From positions 61,729,501-61,793,500 of the forward strand of contig JAVUNC010000004.1 of NCBI GenBank assembly GCA_032173965.1: a DNA stretch of 64,000 bases, given 5' to 3'. Under the pieces are notes generated by a model that had not been told where the DNA came from, made no database searches, and saw only the letters and a list, made by a program, of their open reading frames with translations. Positions 1-21,266 of the stretch are shown piece by piece. A program made the position numbers and the translations under genes. Each line of letters opens with the position of its first letter. The first letter of the stretch is position 1. Source of the stretch: Sitta carolinensis. Taxonomy: Eukaryota; Chordata; Aves; Passeriformes; Sittidae.

Positions 1-1128
1 GCATTTTATGTGACAAGGCTTAAATACAGGGGAGCAGATCTGACACATTTCAGCATCTTTCCATCTTCTTGAGAGGTAAGCAAGTAAAGGTAGGCCATTA
101 GTGCGTGACATTTATTGTTTCTACATTAGTATGTATTAACCAAGTGATTGGGTGAATGAAATTTTTCAGCAATGATCAGTAAAAGTATGATTACCAGTTG
201 ACTGAAATTTTTGATAAGGAGGAGAATAGAAAGGAATAACTCCTGAGTTTTAGATTACTCATTAGTATTACTTTAAAATATCATCCCAGCATAGTGTCTG
301 TTGCCTTAATTTTCCTTTCATTTTATGACATGAGTGCCACCATAAATGAGTAACTTCCAGGTCATTCACTGAATGTGAATTACATTGAGTAAATTACAAA
401 CGGGAAAGGCATATTCTGCAAAACATATTCCCCTGATGAGATGGAGTTAGTCTTGCACATTTATTTCCAGTATTTTGGCTAGGCGCGTACCTGTGTAAAG
501 TACTTAAAAACCCACAAGATTATTTTCCAGAATTCCACTGTGTAATTTTTGCCATTAAACACTAAAAAGGAAAAATAAAAGTCAACCATTCACTATTAAA
601 AGGCTTTAATTATTTGGAACACTAACATAAAAAATGTTTACTTGAAAAGGTTTCTTTCCATTTTAGTCCATCTTCAAACCTGTTACACTATATTTCACTG
701 ATTATTATCACATATTACACTGACAAGTTTCCTTAAAGTTGCAAAAGATAGAGCTACAGTAAATTGTTTCACAAGTTATTTAGAAAAAAACATATAAGAA
801 ATTATTCTTTCCCTCTTCTTCTATGATGAAGCAGAAACTTAGCATTAAAGGAACAAGAACAGTCATTATAGTGCTAAGTATATTTGACATATTTAACCTC
901 ACAAATAAATAAATATGTACAAGGGAGGTTACAGCATGTCAACTACAAAACAGAAGCTTTACACTGTAGAACTGAGAGCATTCAAGAGCAACTAAGTGAC
1001 ACAGACAGTTTAAGATTACTACATGGTAGTAAAAAAAGAGAGAAAATTTAATTCAGCAAAAATACAGGTAGCTGTACATTAAACTGATAGGTTACAGCTC
1101 AGCTTCATTCAGGATACTGTGTTTTCCT

Positions 1129-1145
1129 TTTATTTATATTTTATT
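1129..1145 (-). terminator. Candidate distal polyadenylation signals (AATAAA pair)
   Basis: Minus-strand AATAAA at 1129-1134 and 1140-1145, about 2.1 kb after the stop codon. These could end a longer 3' UTR. The choice between this and the proximal pair needs transcript 3' ends. Confidence 0.3.
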
Positions 1146-2173
1146 GATCTATTAAGTTTTATTGATTCCTCATTTTTTCAGGAATGTTTGCTTTTCCTTC
1201 TCTTCACTTTTGGACATCTTAATCAGATAGAAATCTGACAGTAAGCTGCTATGTGAACACTATTATCTACAGTAGTTAAGCAAATGGGATGATAAAATAT
1301 AAGTCCAGTAAATGCTTGTACATAATCTCTCTGTAAATTATTTCAGTTATTCAAGATTATCTGACAACACTCACCCCTGCTATTAATTACAGTTTGAGTG
1401 AATGGGGCTGACTTCCATTCATACACCAGAAATGCACTTGCAGTGATGAGACTGAGGTTCTCTTCAGGCCCCTGTAGTGACAGCAGTGTTCCTGGGTGGA
1501 ATTCCAGCAGGACATCCTCCTCCCACCCGCCAGGGCTTTGCAGCCAGGGGAAAGGTGCCATTTGTGCGGTCACAGCTTTAAACGATCTCTGCACACGAGA
1601 GCACGTGCACAGAGCAGAGAAAGCACAAATCCACGTCCCTAGTCAGTGAGCATCTACCTGCTTGGCAACTGAAAAACCTCAGCACAGCTTTATGCTCTCT
1701 CAATTCAAATAATTGAATATGTGGCTAAAAATATTTTGGTTACAAAAAGGGATAATTTTAAAAATTAAAACTTCCATTAGGAGATATTCTCCTCTGAAAG
1801 CAGTACTTGAAAAAACCCTTTATGTTTCTGCACATACCTTCAGAAATGTGCAGCTACAATTTTTATGAAGCTTGTCATGGGGTGAAACATGATTCATGAG
1901 AAGAGATGCCTTTTTGGCTCTCAAGATCACCTGCTACTATGTCACACATTTATAGTGAGTAAAACAAGTAAGCATTTTATGCTCGTCTGTTCTCTGCACA
2001 CACACATCCACACCCCTCAGCGTCATTGTGGACACAGTATAGCAATGTGAAATTCCTTAATATTGCCTGAACACCATTTAAACTCTGTGCATCCAACAAC
2101 TTCAATCATGTCATCCAACAGGGCGACAGAGGGATACTGATACTGATAACATTATGTGCCCAGAAAGATGTTA

Positions 2174-2183
2174 TTTATTTATT
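2174..2183 (-). terminator. Candidate polyadenylation signals (two overlapping AATAAA)
   Basis: On the minus strand AATAAA occurs twice, at 2174-2179 and 2178-2183, about 1.0 kb after the stop codon. They fit the canonical hexamer, but AATAAA is common by chance in AT-rich DNA, so use as the cleavage signal is only possible. Confidence 0.3.
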
Positions 2184-3202
2184 TTTGGTAAACAGATTCC
2201 AGGTTATCCTAATGTTGCAATGCCATCTGATGGAGGCGTCTATACATACAGTATATGTGAACAACAGAGACTGAAAAACTCATGGATTTACAAAGAATTA
2301 ATCTTGTATTTAAATATTTAAACTTGAGTTTTAGCACCGTCCATAGTTTTTAGATTGTCTCTGGTACATATTGTCATACTTACTGTGTGTATTATTATAA
2401 AAATTTGTGTAGAGAGAGTTCTAGGTATACATTTATACATCTATATATAGTTGAATGTCTTTTTGTTACTTTGTTTTGCAAAAAAAAGAACATTAAACAT
2501 AGACTTGTGATGGAAGACACTGCATTTCATACATACCAACCAATAAATGCTGAAATACAACTTTGTGTAAACTGTTTTTCTGTGTATATGGATACAAACT
2601 GGCCTGCACAGCACATACTGTTTTGGTGAATAAGGTTTGCATGATCAGGTCTATTTAGGCAAAAATGGTTTAAAATAACCCTTTAAGTGGTGCTAAGGTT
2701 TTACTCACTTATGAATAAAGAACAGCACTAGACATTCAAGAAGCAAGAAACTAACAAGTGTCATAGGGAAAATCCATATTTTTCAAAAGAAAAAGACCAC
2801 CAGCAAACTGTGCAATAAAAGCTTGCCTGTACTGCATGACACTTCTACTATTTTCTCCAGGAGTCAAGGCTTGCTTTTGTTTGGATTATATAATATAAAA
2901 TTAGGCTCGTGGCTCTTTGGTCTTAAAAAGATATTTACACAGGATTACAATTAGCTGTACAGGCATCATGCTGGCTGGCACACGTTTAAAAACAGCTCAA
3001 TAGCAGGGTAGAAAATTATCATTTTCCCTAATATTAAAACCTGAAAAAAATCAGTCCTTAAGTGGAAGCTGTTTGCAGGAGAACATTATAAACTGGGAGT
3101 AAATAACTGAACAGGTCACATTCTATGACATCCGAGATTCTCAAATCCAGGCAGAACTTTTGTATTCTTTTGATTTAAAAAACCAGTAAATCGAAAACCC
3201 AA

Positions 3203-3381
3203 TTAGAACTTCGTGCTGCGACTAAATGTGTCGGACATGATGATATTTTTATAGAAGTTGTCGGAGTGAGGATTGCAGTATCCTTTGACCTTGTCAATAA
3301 CCTGGTGGACAGGGATGATTGACGTCTGTTCTCCATCCTCTTGGGCAAATTTTGAAGATGGCTTGTCAAGAAAAACATTCT
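3203..3381 (-). CDS. ADGRG6: ADGRG6 last coding exon: long-form C-terminal tail and stop
   Basis: The coding part is 179 bp and encodes residues 1042-1100 then TAA at 3203-3205. It begins [19 protein letters not shown], continues [17 protein letters not shown], and ends [13 protein letters not shown]. This is the longer of the two tails known for mammalian ADGRG6 isoforms. Acceptor tttcccctccccttag, phase 1. The alternative shorter tail of mammals was not recognised between this exon and 7617. The exon continues leftward as 3' UTR. Confidence 0.96.
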
Positions 3382-7779
<4,398 letters not shown>

Positions 7780-9722
7780 TTAAGAAGTTTTACATTAATA
7801 ACTACCATAGATAATAAATGCCTCATTAATCAATTATTATTACTTAAAATATCTGATGCATTTCTTAGTGTTGCATGTAACAAATATCCTATCCTTTTCC
7901 TCTTAGATATCCTCTCTGGTTCTTAAAAACCATAAAATTATTCCAACTTGATTTACTCTACCACAACAGTTGAAATTTGTGGCTGTAACATTCTAACAGT
8001 TTGTCTGGACAGCAGAATTGCAAGTATGACCTGGCTTACCAGAAGAGCAGAGAAGCTCTGTAGCAGTATAGGGATACCAGACTTTCCTTACCTGAAGAGC
8101 AACATCCAAAGGTGATAGGAAAGGGATAGATAGAATAATTTACAATGACCTTATCATCTCAGGGGTTGATGTTGCTGCTGCTGAAGAAGACACTACATAC
8201 TAACAACTAACCTGTTGCTACACCATGTTGGTGCACATTTTATATAAAAAAATTTATTCAATAGTTTACATTTAAAGAATTTTGTCCAAAGCATTAATAG
8301 AATAGGCTCTTATGCTGGAACAACTTCCAAAATTAAATTCAATAGCTAATACCAATATTAGCTGAAGAAAACAAACACTTAAAAACTCATCACAAGTGTC
8401 CCATTAGCAGTAGAATAAAAGTATCTAACTACTTTTGTACTGTACAATTGCAGGTAAGTGCAGGAAGTTTCACAATTTAGTCATCTTGCTGTTATTCACT
8501 GTACTTCAATGAAATTCACAAAATGGAAGAGAAGTCCAAGTCAAATACATGTAGGCCACTTTAGCCTGGATTTAAATCAAGGCAAATACTTTATACTAAA
8601 TTATTGCTAGAGTGTTTAGGAATGCAAGTTCACATTTGACTTACATTTCACTATTCTGCCTGAAAACAGTATCAGGTTCATGGAGACTAAAATCGAGATA
8701 AACTGGTTAATTCCAGACATAATGATATCACATTAACTATACCACCAAAATATTCAAATCCTTCATGTTTTTATTTCTACCATATTCATACCCACAAGCA
8801 TTTTAAAAAAAAGCAAATAATTTGAGCCATCTTTGTTTTTCAGTTCAGGAGTTATAGGATAAATCACACAGAAACTGAACATATGAAACAATTTGGATAT
8901 CTGATCAGAATGAATATGATTTTCCTAGTTTGTATTAACTCTTTGAAATAACGAATGAAGTTTTCTTACTACAAAATGAAAGCTTACTATAGAAAGCAAT
9001 GACCTTATGCCACCTTACACCAGATGTAGATTTGAACACCGATCATTGAATGAAAACCATAATGAGAAAGAATTATATGGTCCAAATCGCCACATCAGAC
9101 AGCAAAGGAAGAGCCAGTTGCCTGAACACAGAAGTCTCATGCCATCCAAGATGGCCAAAGGTATAGGAAAATATAAATGTAAGTATAGTGGCCCAAGCAT
9201 TGCACTTTTTCTGCATCCAAACCAACATCTCTCCATTCGCTCTGATTATTGCAGATGAAGGTGAACTTTAGTTCTAGAACATAATCAGGCTTCTGTTAAA
9301 GGAATTTTCCATGTTTCTGAGTCTCTAATAGTCTCTGAATTCAATGGCAAAGGACAGGACAGTTTAAAAAGGCAAAGATAAAAGCAAAAGAAGTCAGAGT
9401 ATTTTTATGCAACTTTTAAGATTTGCTCCTACAGGAGCTTAACAGTCCACACAATTCAAAGTCAACATACTTTAATATAGGAGAAAATGAGTAAGACTGG
9501 GTTTGGAATGACAAAGTTTGAATCTCTGGATTCTTTTTTTTTTTTTTTTTCCAAAACCATGCCCATAGCACTACAAAATTTACCAGCTGCCTTTGATGGA
9601 ACCCTGAAATATTTGAGAATTTTTATGCAGTGATATCTGAAAAGTCCCTTGGCAATTATTAGTACACAAGTGCCAGCCTATGATTAACCTATTTTTCCAC
9701 ATCTCTGGCTTACCTTTTATTA

Positions 9723-13775
<4,053 letters not shown>

Positions 13776-14059
13776 CTTGCAATGAATTGAAAATTGAGAA
13801 GAGGTACAGGAAAGGAAGAGTTAAGGGACCCCAGGCAAAAAATGCAAAGCCCCATGTCATGCCCAGGAGGAAGGTCAGGCTGACCACACTCCGGAGGTTC
13901 CTCAGGATCTCTTCCTTCAGGCTCCGATTGGTTCTTTTCCCATTCCTCCCACAGATTTGCACCATCACCACAATAAACATGGCCACATTCATCAGAAACA
14001 TGATCCCAAAGTAGCCAGCACAAGTGACATAAAAGACAACTTCATTCTTGATCCAGCAG
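13776..14059 (-). CDS. ADGRG6: ADGRG6 exon: ECL2 cysteine, TM5, ICL3, TM6, start of TM7
   Basis: This 284-bp exon encodes residues 862-956: the FCWI cysteine that pairs with TM3, TM5 ([20 protein letters not shown] and onward), ICL3 with [22 protein letters not shown]6 ([20 protein letters not shown]), and [12 protein letters not shown] entering TM7. ICL3 and TM6 are almost identical to mammalian ADGRG6, the strongest evidence for identity over ADGRG2 or ADGRG4. Acceptor aatttttttacag, donor TTGCAAG/gtaagc, phases 2 and 1. Confidence 0.98.
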
Positions 14060-15087
14060 CTGTAAAAAAATTAAAAAAAAAAAAAATATTATTTTTGGTT
14101 AATGGAAACTATCCTCCAGTTAATCATATGACTATGACTGGAAAGGAAAATGAGCCAATTTCTGATACCACTGATGCAGAACTATAGTGTAAAATGAAAC
14201 ATTTCTCCATTTTCTGTTTGGAAACAGAAGCCCAGAGGCATCTTAAGTGACTATGGCAAATAATGTTATCATATGAGAAATCTGAGGGCTGTACCACATT
14301 TCAGTCAAAACTGATTAGAAAATTGGGAAGTGGTGGGAACTGCAATCCCATCATGAAAAAATTTAGACTCAGTACAAAAAAATTCACTGCTGTCATCTGC
14401 ATGAAGAATTGAGTGCTTTAGTAACAGAATGGGCAAACTTGGATCTTCAGTGTCAATATCTCAAGTTTCTGCCACTGGAGCTAAAGGAGAACTTGAACTT
14501 GAGCATGACTGGAGAAGTAGCAGGACTTTTGGTAGCCATTTGACAGTCAGCTGTATGAGAGCTCTAACTAATTCCTCTTGCAGCAAATGGCCTGAATGCT
14601 CAGCATGATACTACAATAAAATTAAAAAATTAAAGTTTTATTTATCGTGACGAAGCTTTGCCAAACAAGGAAAAGAGCACTCACATAAAATTTTTGGCAT
14701 TTGGAATTATTGTCTGGACATCAAGAGAAGAACATAGAGGACTATTGAAGTACATTGGCAAAAGGCTGCTTGATTTACAAAGGAAAACTATTTTTATACA
14801 AATTCTTTCTTTGCTCTTACCTAGAAAATATACTTTTCATTTCAAACCAAAAGAAGTATTTTTATTTTATTTTCCTGACAAAACATATAAATTAATCTTT
14901 TGCCAGAGGCCTGTTTGTACCTGGCATTGGGTAATGCAGGTTTCCCTCCAATTATTCTAACAGCCTTCTTCACATTACAGATTCTAATAATTCAAAGTTC
15001 TGCCCTTTTTGCTTGTTTTAATGCACCATCAACTTTTCCAAAGCAACTATAAATGCTAAATTTTAAGAGATCAAAAGAAATACTCAC

Positions 15088-15202
15088 AAGTCATCCCCTC
15101 CTTGCCCCTTAGCATCTCTGCCATATAACTCTTTGCCATAAATATGACTTGCATTTGTATTAGCGCTTGCTAAAACAATTGCTATCACCAGAGCTGGCAA
15201 AC
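15088..15202 (-). CDS. ADGRG6: ADGRG6 exon: TM4 and second extracellular loop
   Basis: This 115-bp exon encodes residues 824-861: GLPALVIAIVLASANTN, then IYGKELYGRDAKG and DDF with a split codon. It corresponds to mammalian [26 protein letters not shown]. Acceptor tcttgtgttacag, donor ATGACTT/gtgagt, phases 1 and 2. A sequon (NAS) lies in the loop. Confidence 0.96.
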
Positions 15203-16707
15203 CTGTAACACAAGAAAACTTGTGAGCTTTCACATCTCCTAAACTTTCAAATTCATCATGCAAAGCTGAATTACTGATGTCTCCATCCCTGTTGTTTTAG
15301 TGCAGAGCATCCTGAGAAAACTGCGCTAAAAAGCAGAAGGAAACAATTTTTCAAACAGTACAAATATATAGAACCACCAAAGCAATTAACAGGCATTAAT
15401 TAATAAGCCTTCTAATGTTCTGTAAAGAAGAAGAAGTTTAGTATGCCATAGGGAAATTAAAGTAAAATAATAACCCTTAATTACCCAAAGTTAAATTTGC
15501 AACTGCAGACAGGCTCTCATTATATAGTGAGAAGATTAACAAATTATTGCAAAAATGAGAACTAGTGGAGGGATGGTATTAGGAATTTTTTGGGAGATTT
15601 TTTCATACTAATGTGAATTCATTAGGTTGTGTAACTGGGGAACATGAACTTAAACCTGTAATTTCTCCACTGCTTCTCTCAGCCACACTTTATTATACAC
15701 ACCATATTATTTATCTTCTACAGCATTACACATATTATATACACTTTATTTATATGTGGTCCCCTTGCTTCTGTAAAGCAAATTATGTGTATTTCTTAAT
15801 AAAAAAGCAGAGGGGGTATTTGGAGAAAACAGAAAACTATACACAAGAGAACTCTGAAGAAAGGTAGAGCTACACAAAAGAAATGTACATTTCCTGATAT
15901 GCCCTATTTACATGTCTTATCCTTGCTATAACAGAACAGATTCAAAGGGGAAGAGGTTAATTTGCTTTTCCGACCACTCAGTCCTTGTCCTCTGCTGAGG
16001 TTGCCAAAGAGGATGCTAGCTGCCAATGGAAAGACATCAATTATCAGCTGTACTGAGGTCAGTGCTCTAGCCGTAAGGTTAATGGCTTTGTATTGTGTTG
16101 TATTATTTCAAACACAATATGTGCATTCAGGGAGAAACCACAGATTCCTGATACAGACAAAAGGGAAGAATAAAAGTCTTGCTGCCCGAGCCTTGCAGTT
16201 ATTTTTCAGTATTACTTTTTCCATTTCTGTCCTGCTGTGTACATTGCTCAGGGCAGCCAGAATCTCTTTGTGGTTTAAACATTGTGCTGAGCCTCAGAAA
16301 ATTTTGGTTGTTTCTGATTCCACAATAGGCTTTGTGCTTGCTGGCAAGAAATTTAAGTTCGACTTAAAAGTTTTTGAAAGTCAATGCAAAACCTCCATAG
16401 GTTTTGCAGTAAATGCAAAGGTTTCTGCATTCCTTGTGTGACACAGTTCTCCATCTCTGACATGACACGCACATTTTCCCACTCTGGCCTCTTTGGCAAA
16501 CAAGACCAGTTTATCTGGTCTCTCAGCTCACTCTGGGGCTGGGAGCTGCTCTGGGTGGAGAGTGCCAGTGAGAGTGTATTTACACAGAATCACACGGGGG
16601 AATGGGGACAGAGAGGGCTGGCTGCCTGCCGGCACTGCTGAAGGCTGCGGGAAGGAAACGACACACTGATATAAATTCTGCTCTGTATTTCTGAGAGAGA
16701 GCTCTTA

Positions 16708-17139
<432 letters not shown>

Positions 17140-18353
17140 TCAATAAAAGGAACTCCTGCCAGTGGGGTTTGTGCAGTAAGACAGTGGCGTGTACATCTGT
17201 GTGGGATTGTTGAAGGCGTCAGCTTCTGTGTGATGGGGGTAAGCTACCACTTCTTTGGGTCCATAATGAGCTAATTAACTGCTGCAATATTTTAGCAACT
17301 GAGATTTTATTAAAAACCAACCAAACAAAAGAAAAAAAAACCCTTTCAAATGAAATATAAACTGGTACTTTTTATTTCAAATGAAAACAAAAATATATAG
17401 CTGACCAGAAGGTAATCTGTGATTATTTTATATGTGGCCTTATATATTAGCTTAATTTTTGGAATATATTTGTCCAGTGGATGTGGTTTTCTGTTTGTTT
17501 TTAAATAGAATCTTAGGAATATTGAAGAACAAGTAATTCTTTTAACTGATCCCTATTGAAATTTGGGTAATGAGGTACAGTAAACAATTTCTGCGAACTT
17601 GAACCAGAACAGTATACCATAGGTAGTGCAATAGGAATGCAATCATTGAAGACATTCAAAACTTGAAAACCCCTTCTCCAGTTCCCCCCACCCCATCCCC
17701 AGAAAATTATCCTCCTTTAGCAGCTACTGTGTTTTGTCCTGTTACTGGAAGAGTGCTTTCTTTGTGTTGACAGGACTGTTTCTCTTTTTGCTGTTCACAG
17801 AACTGTACCACTTCAGATTTTTTTGCTTTCTCTTGAGTCACTTTCACATTTCAGCAGGACTTCTGTTGAAACTATTGTAACACTTCAAAATTTATTTTCA
17901 ATTCATGTCTCTTCCCACTTTTTGAAGGGCTATAGAATGTAATTGCTCTAGCTGGAAATTTCTCTTTTAAAATTAGGAAACTTATGCTCATATAGGCAAG
18001 TTTTGTTTTTATAAAAAGCCTGTTTGACAATTTTAAAATGATATCCATCTGTTCAAAATCTAGAGGATTCTGACTTGCCAAAAGGAAAATTTTGATACAC
18101 ATTCACGTTATTCCTTGGTCTGAGCAGCACAACACATTAGAATCTGGAAGACAGACCCTGAACATATGACCCCTTGAAAAAGTTTCCACTTTACAACACC
18201 GTGACCCTGATTTTGCAGGTTTGATTTTTTCAAACATGGACTCATGGACCTCCCCTCCTAGGCTAATAAACCACACTAACCACATAACTAACTTATTTTA
18301 TTCTGCACACACAGGTACTTCTTTGTGATGCTCTTCACAGAATTAGTACTTAC

Positions 18354-18481
18354 TCAAAGGCAACGTATGTCAGAAGAGTTGCAGCTGAAAATATAGCAGA
18401 TATCCCACAGCCTACGTAAGTGATAAAGGTCAGGACCTTGGTGTTCTGTGGGTCAATTTGCGTCACGGTTCTCTGGAGGTC
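18354..18481 (-). CDS. ADGRG6: ADGRG6 exon: Stachel linker and TM1
   Basis: This 128-bp exon encodes residues 692-733. It begins [19 protein letters not shown] and runs through TM1 ([20 protein letters not shown], then VAF). The TM1 sequence is nearly identical to mammalian ADGRG6. Acceptor ttctctctcacag, donor CCTTTGA/gtaagt, phases 0 and 2. Confidence 0.97.
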
Positions 18482-21159
18482 CTGTGAGAGAGAAGGAAGA
18501 GATGGGGGTTGTAAGCAGCACCTCTGCAGCACCTTTGCTACGAGCACAGCACTCTTTCTTGGTAATTAGTCAAGCAAAACTGAAAAGCATTCTGGCAATA
18601 CCACTGTAACCTTGACACTGGGGTTCATTTTTACTGTGTGCACTCAGTCTACAGTTGTTACACCTCTCACTTCCTTCCCACAGCTCTTCAAAACTATGCT
18701 TTAAGTGTTATAGCTGCTGGGAACAGCATCCTGACTCTGACCCTTATAATTCAGTTCTAGGAATTCAATGTCCTTCTCTGGATAAGTCTCCAGTGTCCAG
18801 ACTTTTTAATTCTGTTGCTTGTATGCAACTCTTTTTCAGAAAACGTAAGATTTAGAAAAATATGACTTAAAACTATTCAAACTGAGATGTGCAACATTGT
18901 AGGGAATTTCTGGCCTTTTGTTATTAAAAAATCCATAGGAGTCAATGTAACTTATCATCTACAGGTAAAACCAAGGGCAAGGTATTGCTTTTTGTAGCAG
19001 AAAGATTGTAAGAATTTTCTTTTTTTTTTTTTTTTTCCTGTCTAACTGCCACATGGTACTATCTGAGAATAAATGCCAGTGTTATTTCCTTTTTTCAAGG
19101 ACAAGAAAATATGAGAATGTTTGTATTTACATCACTGTGGAGAAAATGTGAGCAAATACTAAGAGATAATGATGTCAATTCTACAGTCATTGTCACTGTT
19201 GTCCCTAGCAAAACTAGCTAACAAAAAGAAACAGTAAATGCTACATAACTTTGCATGCTTTGTAGGGAAAGGCAGGAACAGGGTTTTTTTACTGTCCATT
19301 CCAGCTTATATGACAGTTTATTTTTACATAAGGAGAGTATTCTTTGGAAATAATTTAATATCTAAATTAAAGTCAAAAGGAATTATTAAAATGGAAAAGC
19401 AACCAGAATAGTCAAAACTGTAAAACATCTATTGGAATGCAGCCCAAATTCAAAGGCCTTCTGCCTTATTTCCTACTGACACTAAAGCATTCAGGGGAGA
19501 GAAGGGACTCATTGAATATATCCTAAAGAAAGCCTTTTTTTTATCCCTTTGGGGATGAAAAGTGGAACAAGACCATAATTTATCTTGCAAGAAGACACAA
19601 AGTTTCTGGCTTTTCCATATCTACATCTCAGCATGATGTGAAGAGAGCAGTTCTATTGAGAAGGGTCTGGAAGGCCAAAGCTGAGAGAGTTCATGCATGT
19701 GGCTGCCTTGTGTGGTTTAAGTCCCATTTGACCCTGCCACAAGTTACTTCAAACCCCAAAGACTTCCACTTAGGAATTATTCCTGCTGTGACCAGGAGCC
19801 AACATCTTTTCTGCAGCTATGTTTTACAAGCCAAAGAATGTTAATTTCAGCTGGGAAAAAAATGTATCAGCCCCTTATTGAGCATAAATAACCACCAAAA
19901 GTTAAGAAAAGATAGCATTATTTCATTTTTCATGTTGGGATTTTTTTTGCTCTGAAAAACACTTCACAAGTGCACATTGCTGGAGGCAGCTGAGGGCTGG
20001 AGGCTATGCTGCTGAGGCTGAAGTGCCCCTTATGGTTCCCTCTTTCATCTCCTGGATAGACATTGCTCTGCCAGCCACCCTGTCTGGAGACTTTGCTTAA
20101 GGCTCTGACTGAGTATGGGCTACATGTTTAACACCAGTGCTCCGTGAGCAGTCTTTTTCTGAGAGAAGGCCTGCAACATAAAGCATCCCCAAAACTCTCT
20201 AAAACCAAGTAAGGAAACAGTCAATATGGTCTTACACATTATGCAAAAGGTGCCACTTCATAGTTTATGACATTAGCTAAATCTTGTCAAATTTGCAAAC
20301 TAGATTTACGAGGGACAAGTCAGTCTTATGATCTAAGGATCAAAGAGGATGATTGGTTCCCTTGACTTTTCATCCTCACTACTATTTCTACTGTCTGGAG
20401 GATTTTTTTCTTTCCCTGGTTTTCCCTACAAAGAGTGTCTCTTCTTTTTGTTCTGAAAACAGCATTTCTAACTATTTCTCATGGTTTTTTTTGTTTTTTT
20501 TTTCTTCTCTGCAAGCAACTTCTCACTTTCTCAATCTGGAAATTTCAAATATACTTAGACTTCTTTCTTATTCACTTCCCTCTTGTTACACATGTCCTGC
20601 CTCAGCTGCAGGTCACTTTTGTCAGATTATACTGTTAAGGGATATGTCAGAGATTCCCTGCAACTTAGGACTCATTAAGATTACTTTTTTTCCTGTCTCC
20701 CTAGTGGAAATGTTAGTACTGGACCTTGGCTGTATTAAGTTGGATGTTATAATAAGTTATTTGTATTTTGGTATCACTCAGAAGTCTCAATCTCAGGTCT
20801 TTTGTAGCACCATATTTTTAGAACATAGAAAAAGCTCATGGGTACATTTAAATTAAAAAATAATATTTAGCCACTTGTAAAGAATTTAATAACGATAATA
20901 GTAACAACAATGATAATAATCTTCCATTGCTGATTTTATTCATTATCTCATCCCTGAATCCTTATCACTAGCTACTTTTTTATGAAAAAATAACTTTATG
21001 AAAATAAGAGGGAAAATCACATATTATTATTACTATTATTAAAAATTATATGCAAAAGAAAGAACCCAAGTAACGAAAATGAGAGTTGTCTTGACACCAG
21101 ACAAAAGCTGTTTTGCTGTTCCTAGGAAAGGTAACTTGGTGAGCAGTGAGTTTGCCTAC
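18482..21159 (-). other. Intron between TM1 exon and GPS exon (about 2.7 kb)
   Basis: No exon seen. It contains a T run near 19020-19036 and T-rich and pyrimidine-rich stretches near 20400-20600 that account for the 167-residue plus-strand frame there. Confidence 0.55.
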
Positions 21160-21266
21160 CATTAGGACTCCAAAATGTGTGAGGTGGTTGCATAGGCACA
21201 CAGTTTCATTTTCATTGGACTCTGCATCCACCTGGCAGCCCGCAGGGTTCCAGCCACCACTGCCAC
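21160..21266 (-). CDS. ADGRG6: ADGRG6 exon: GPS cleavage site and tethered agonist
   Basis: This 107-bp exon encodes residues 656-691: GGSGGWNPAGCQVDAES, then ETVCLCNHLTHFGVLM. All GPS landmarks are present: the GGW block, the C..C.C cysteines and the HL/T cleavage tripeptide. Autoproteolysis between Leu and Thr would expose THFGVLM as the tethered agonist (Stachel), identical to mammalian ADGRG6. Acceptor catttccccag, donor CTAATG/gtaggc, phases 1 and 0. Confidence 0.97.

Larger units (their letters stand above)
1..3202 (-). other. ADGRG6 3' UTR and downstream flank
   Basis: No protein-coding gene is recognised here. The part next to 3203 must be 3' UTR of ADGRG6 in the same exon as the stop. 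How far it extends cannot be read with certainty; mammalian ADGRG6 3' UTRs run to a few kilobases. A GC-richer patch at about 1340-1650 carries 83-residue frames on both strands and is listed under findings. Confidence 0.6.

Noticed and set aside
15962..16441. 159-residue plus-strand frame
   Set aside because: Intronic, opposite to the gene, no recognisable domain; one of the longer chance frames in this window.
20353..20856. 167-residue plus-strand frame rich in Phe, Leu and Ser
   Set aside because: Caused by pyrimidine- and T-rich intron sequence; composition, not a protein signature.
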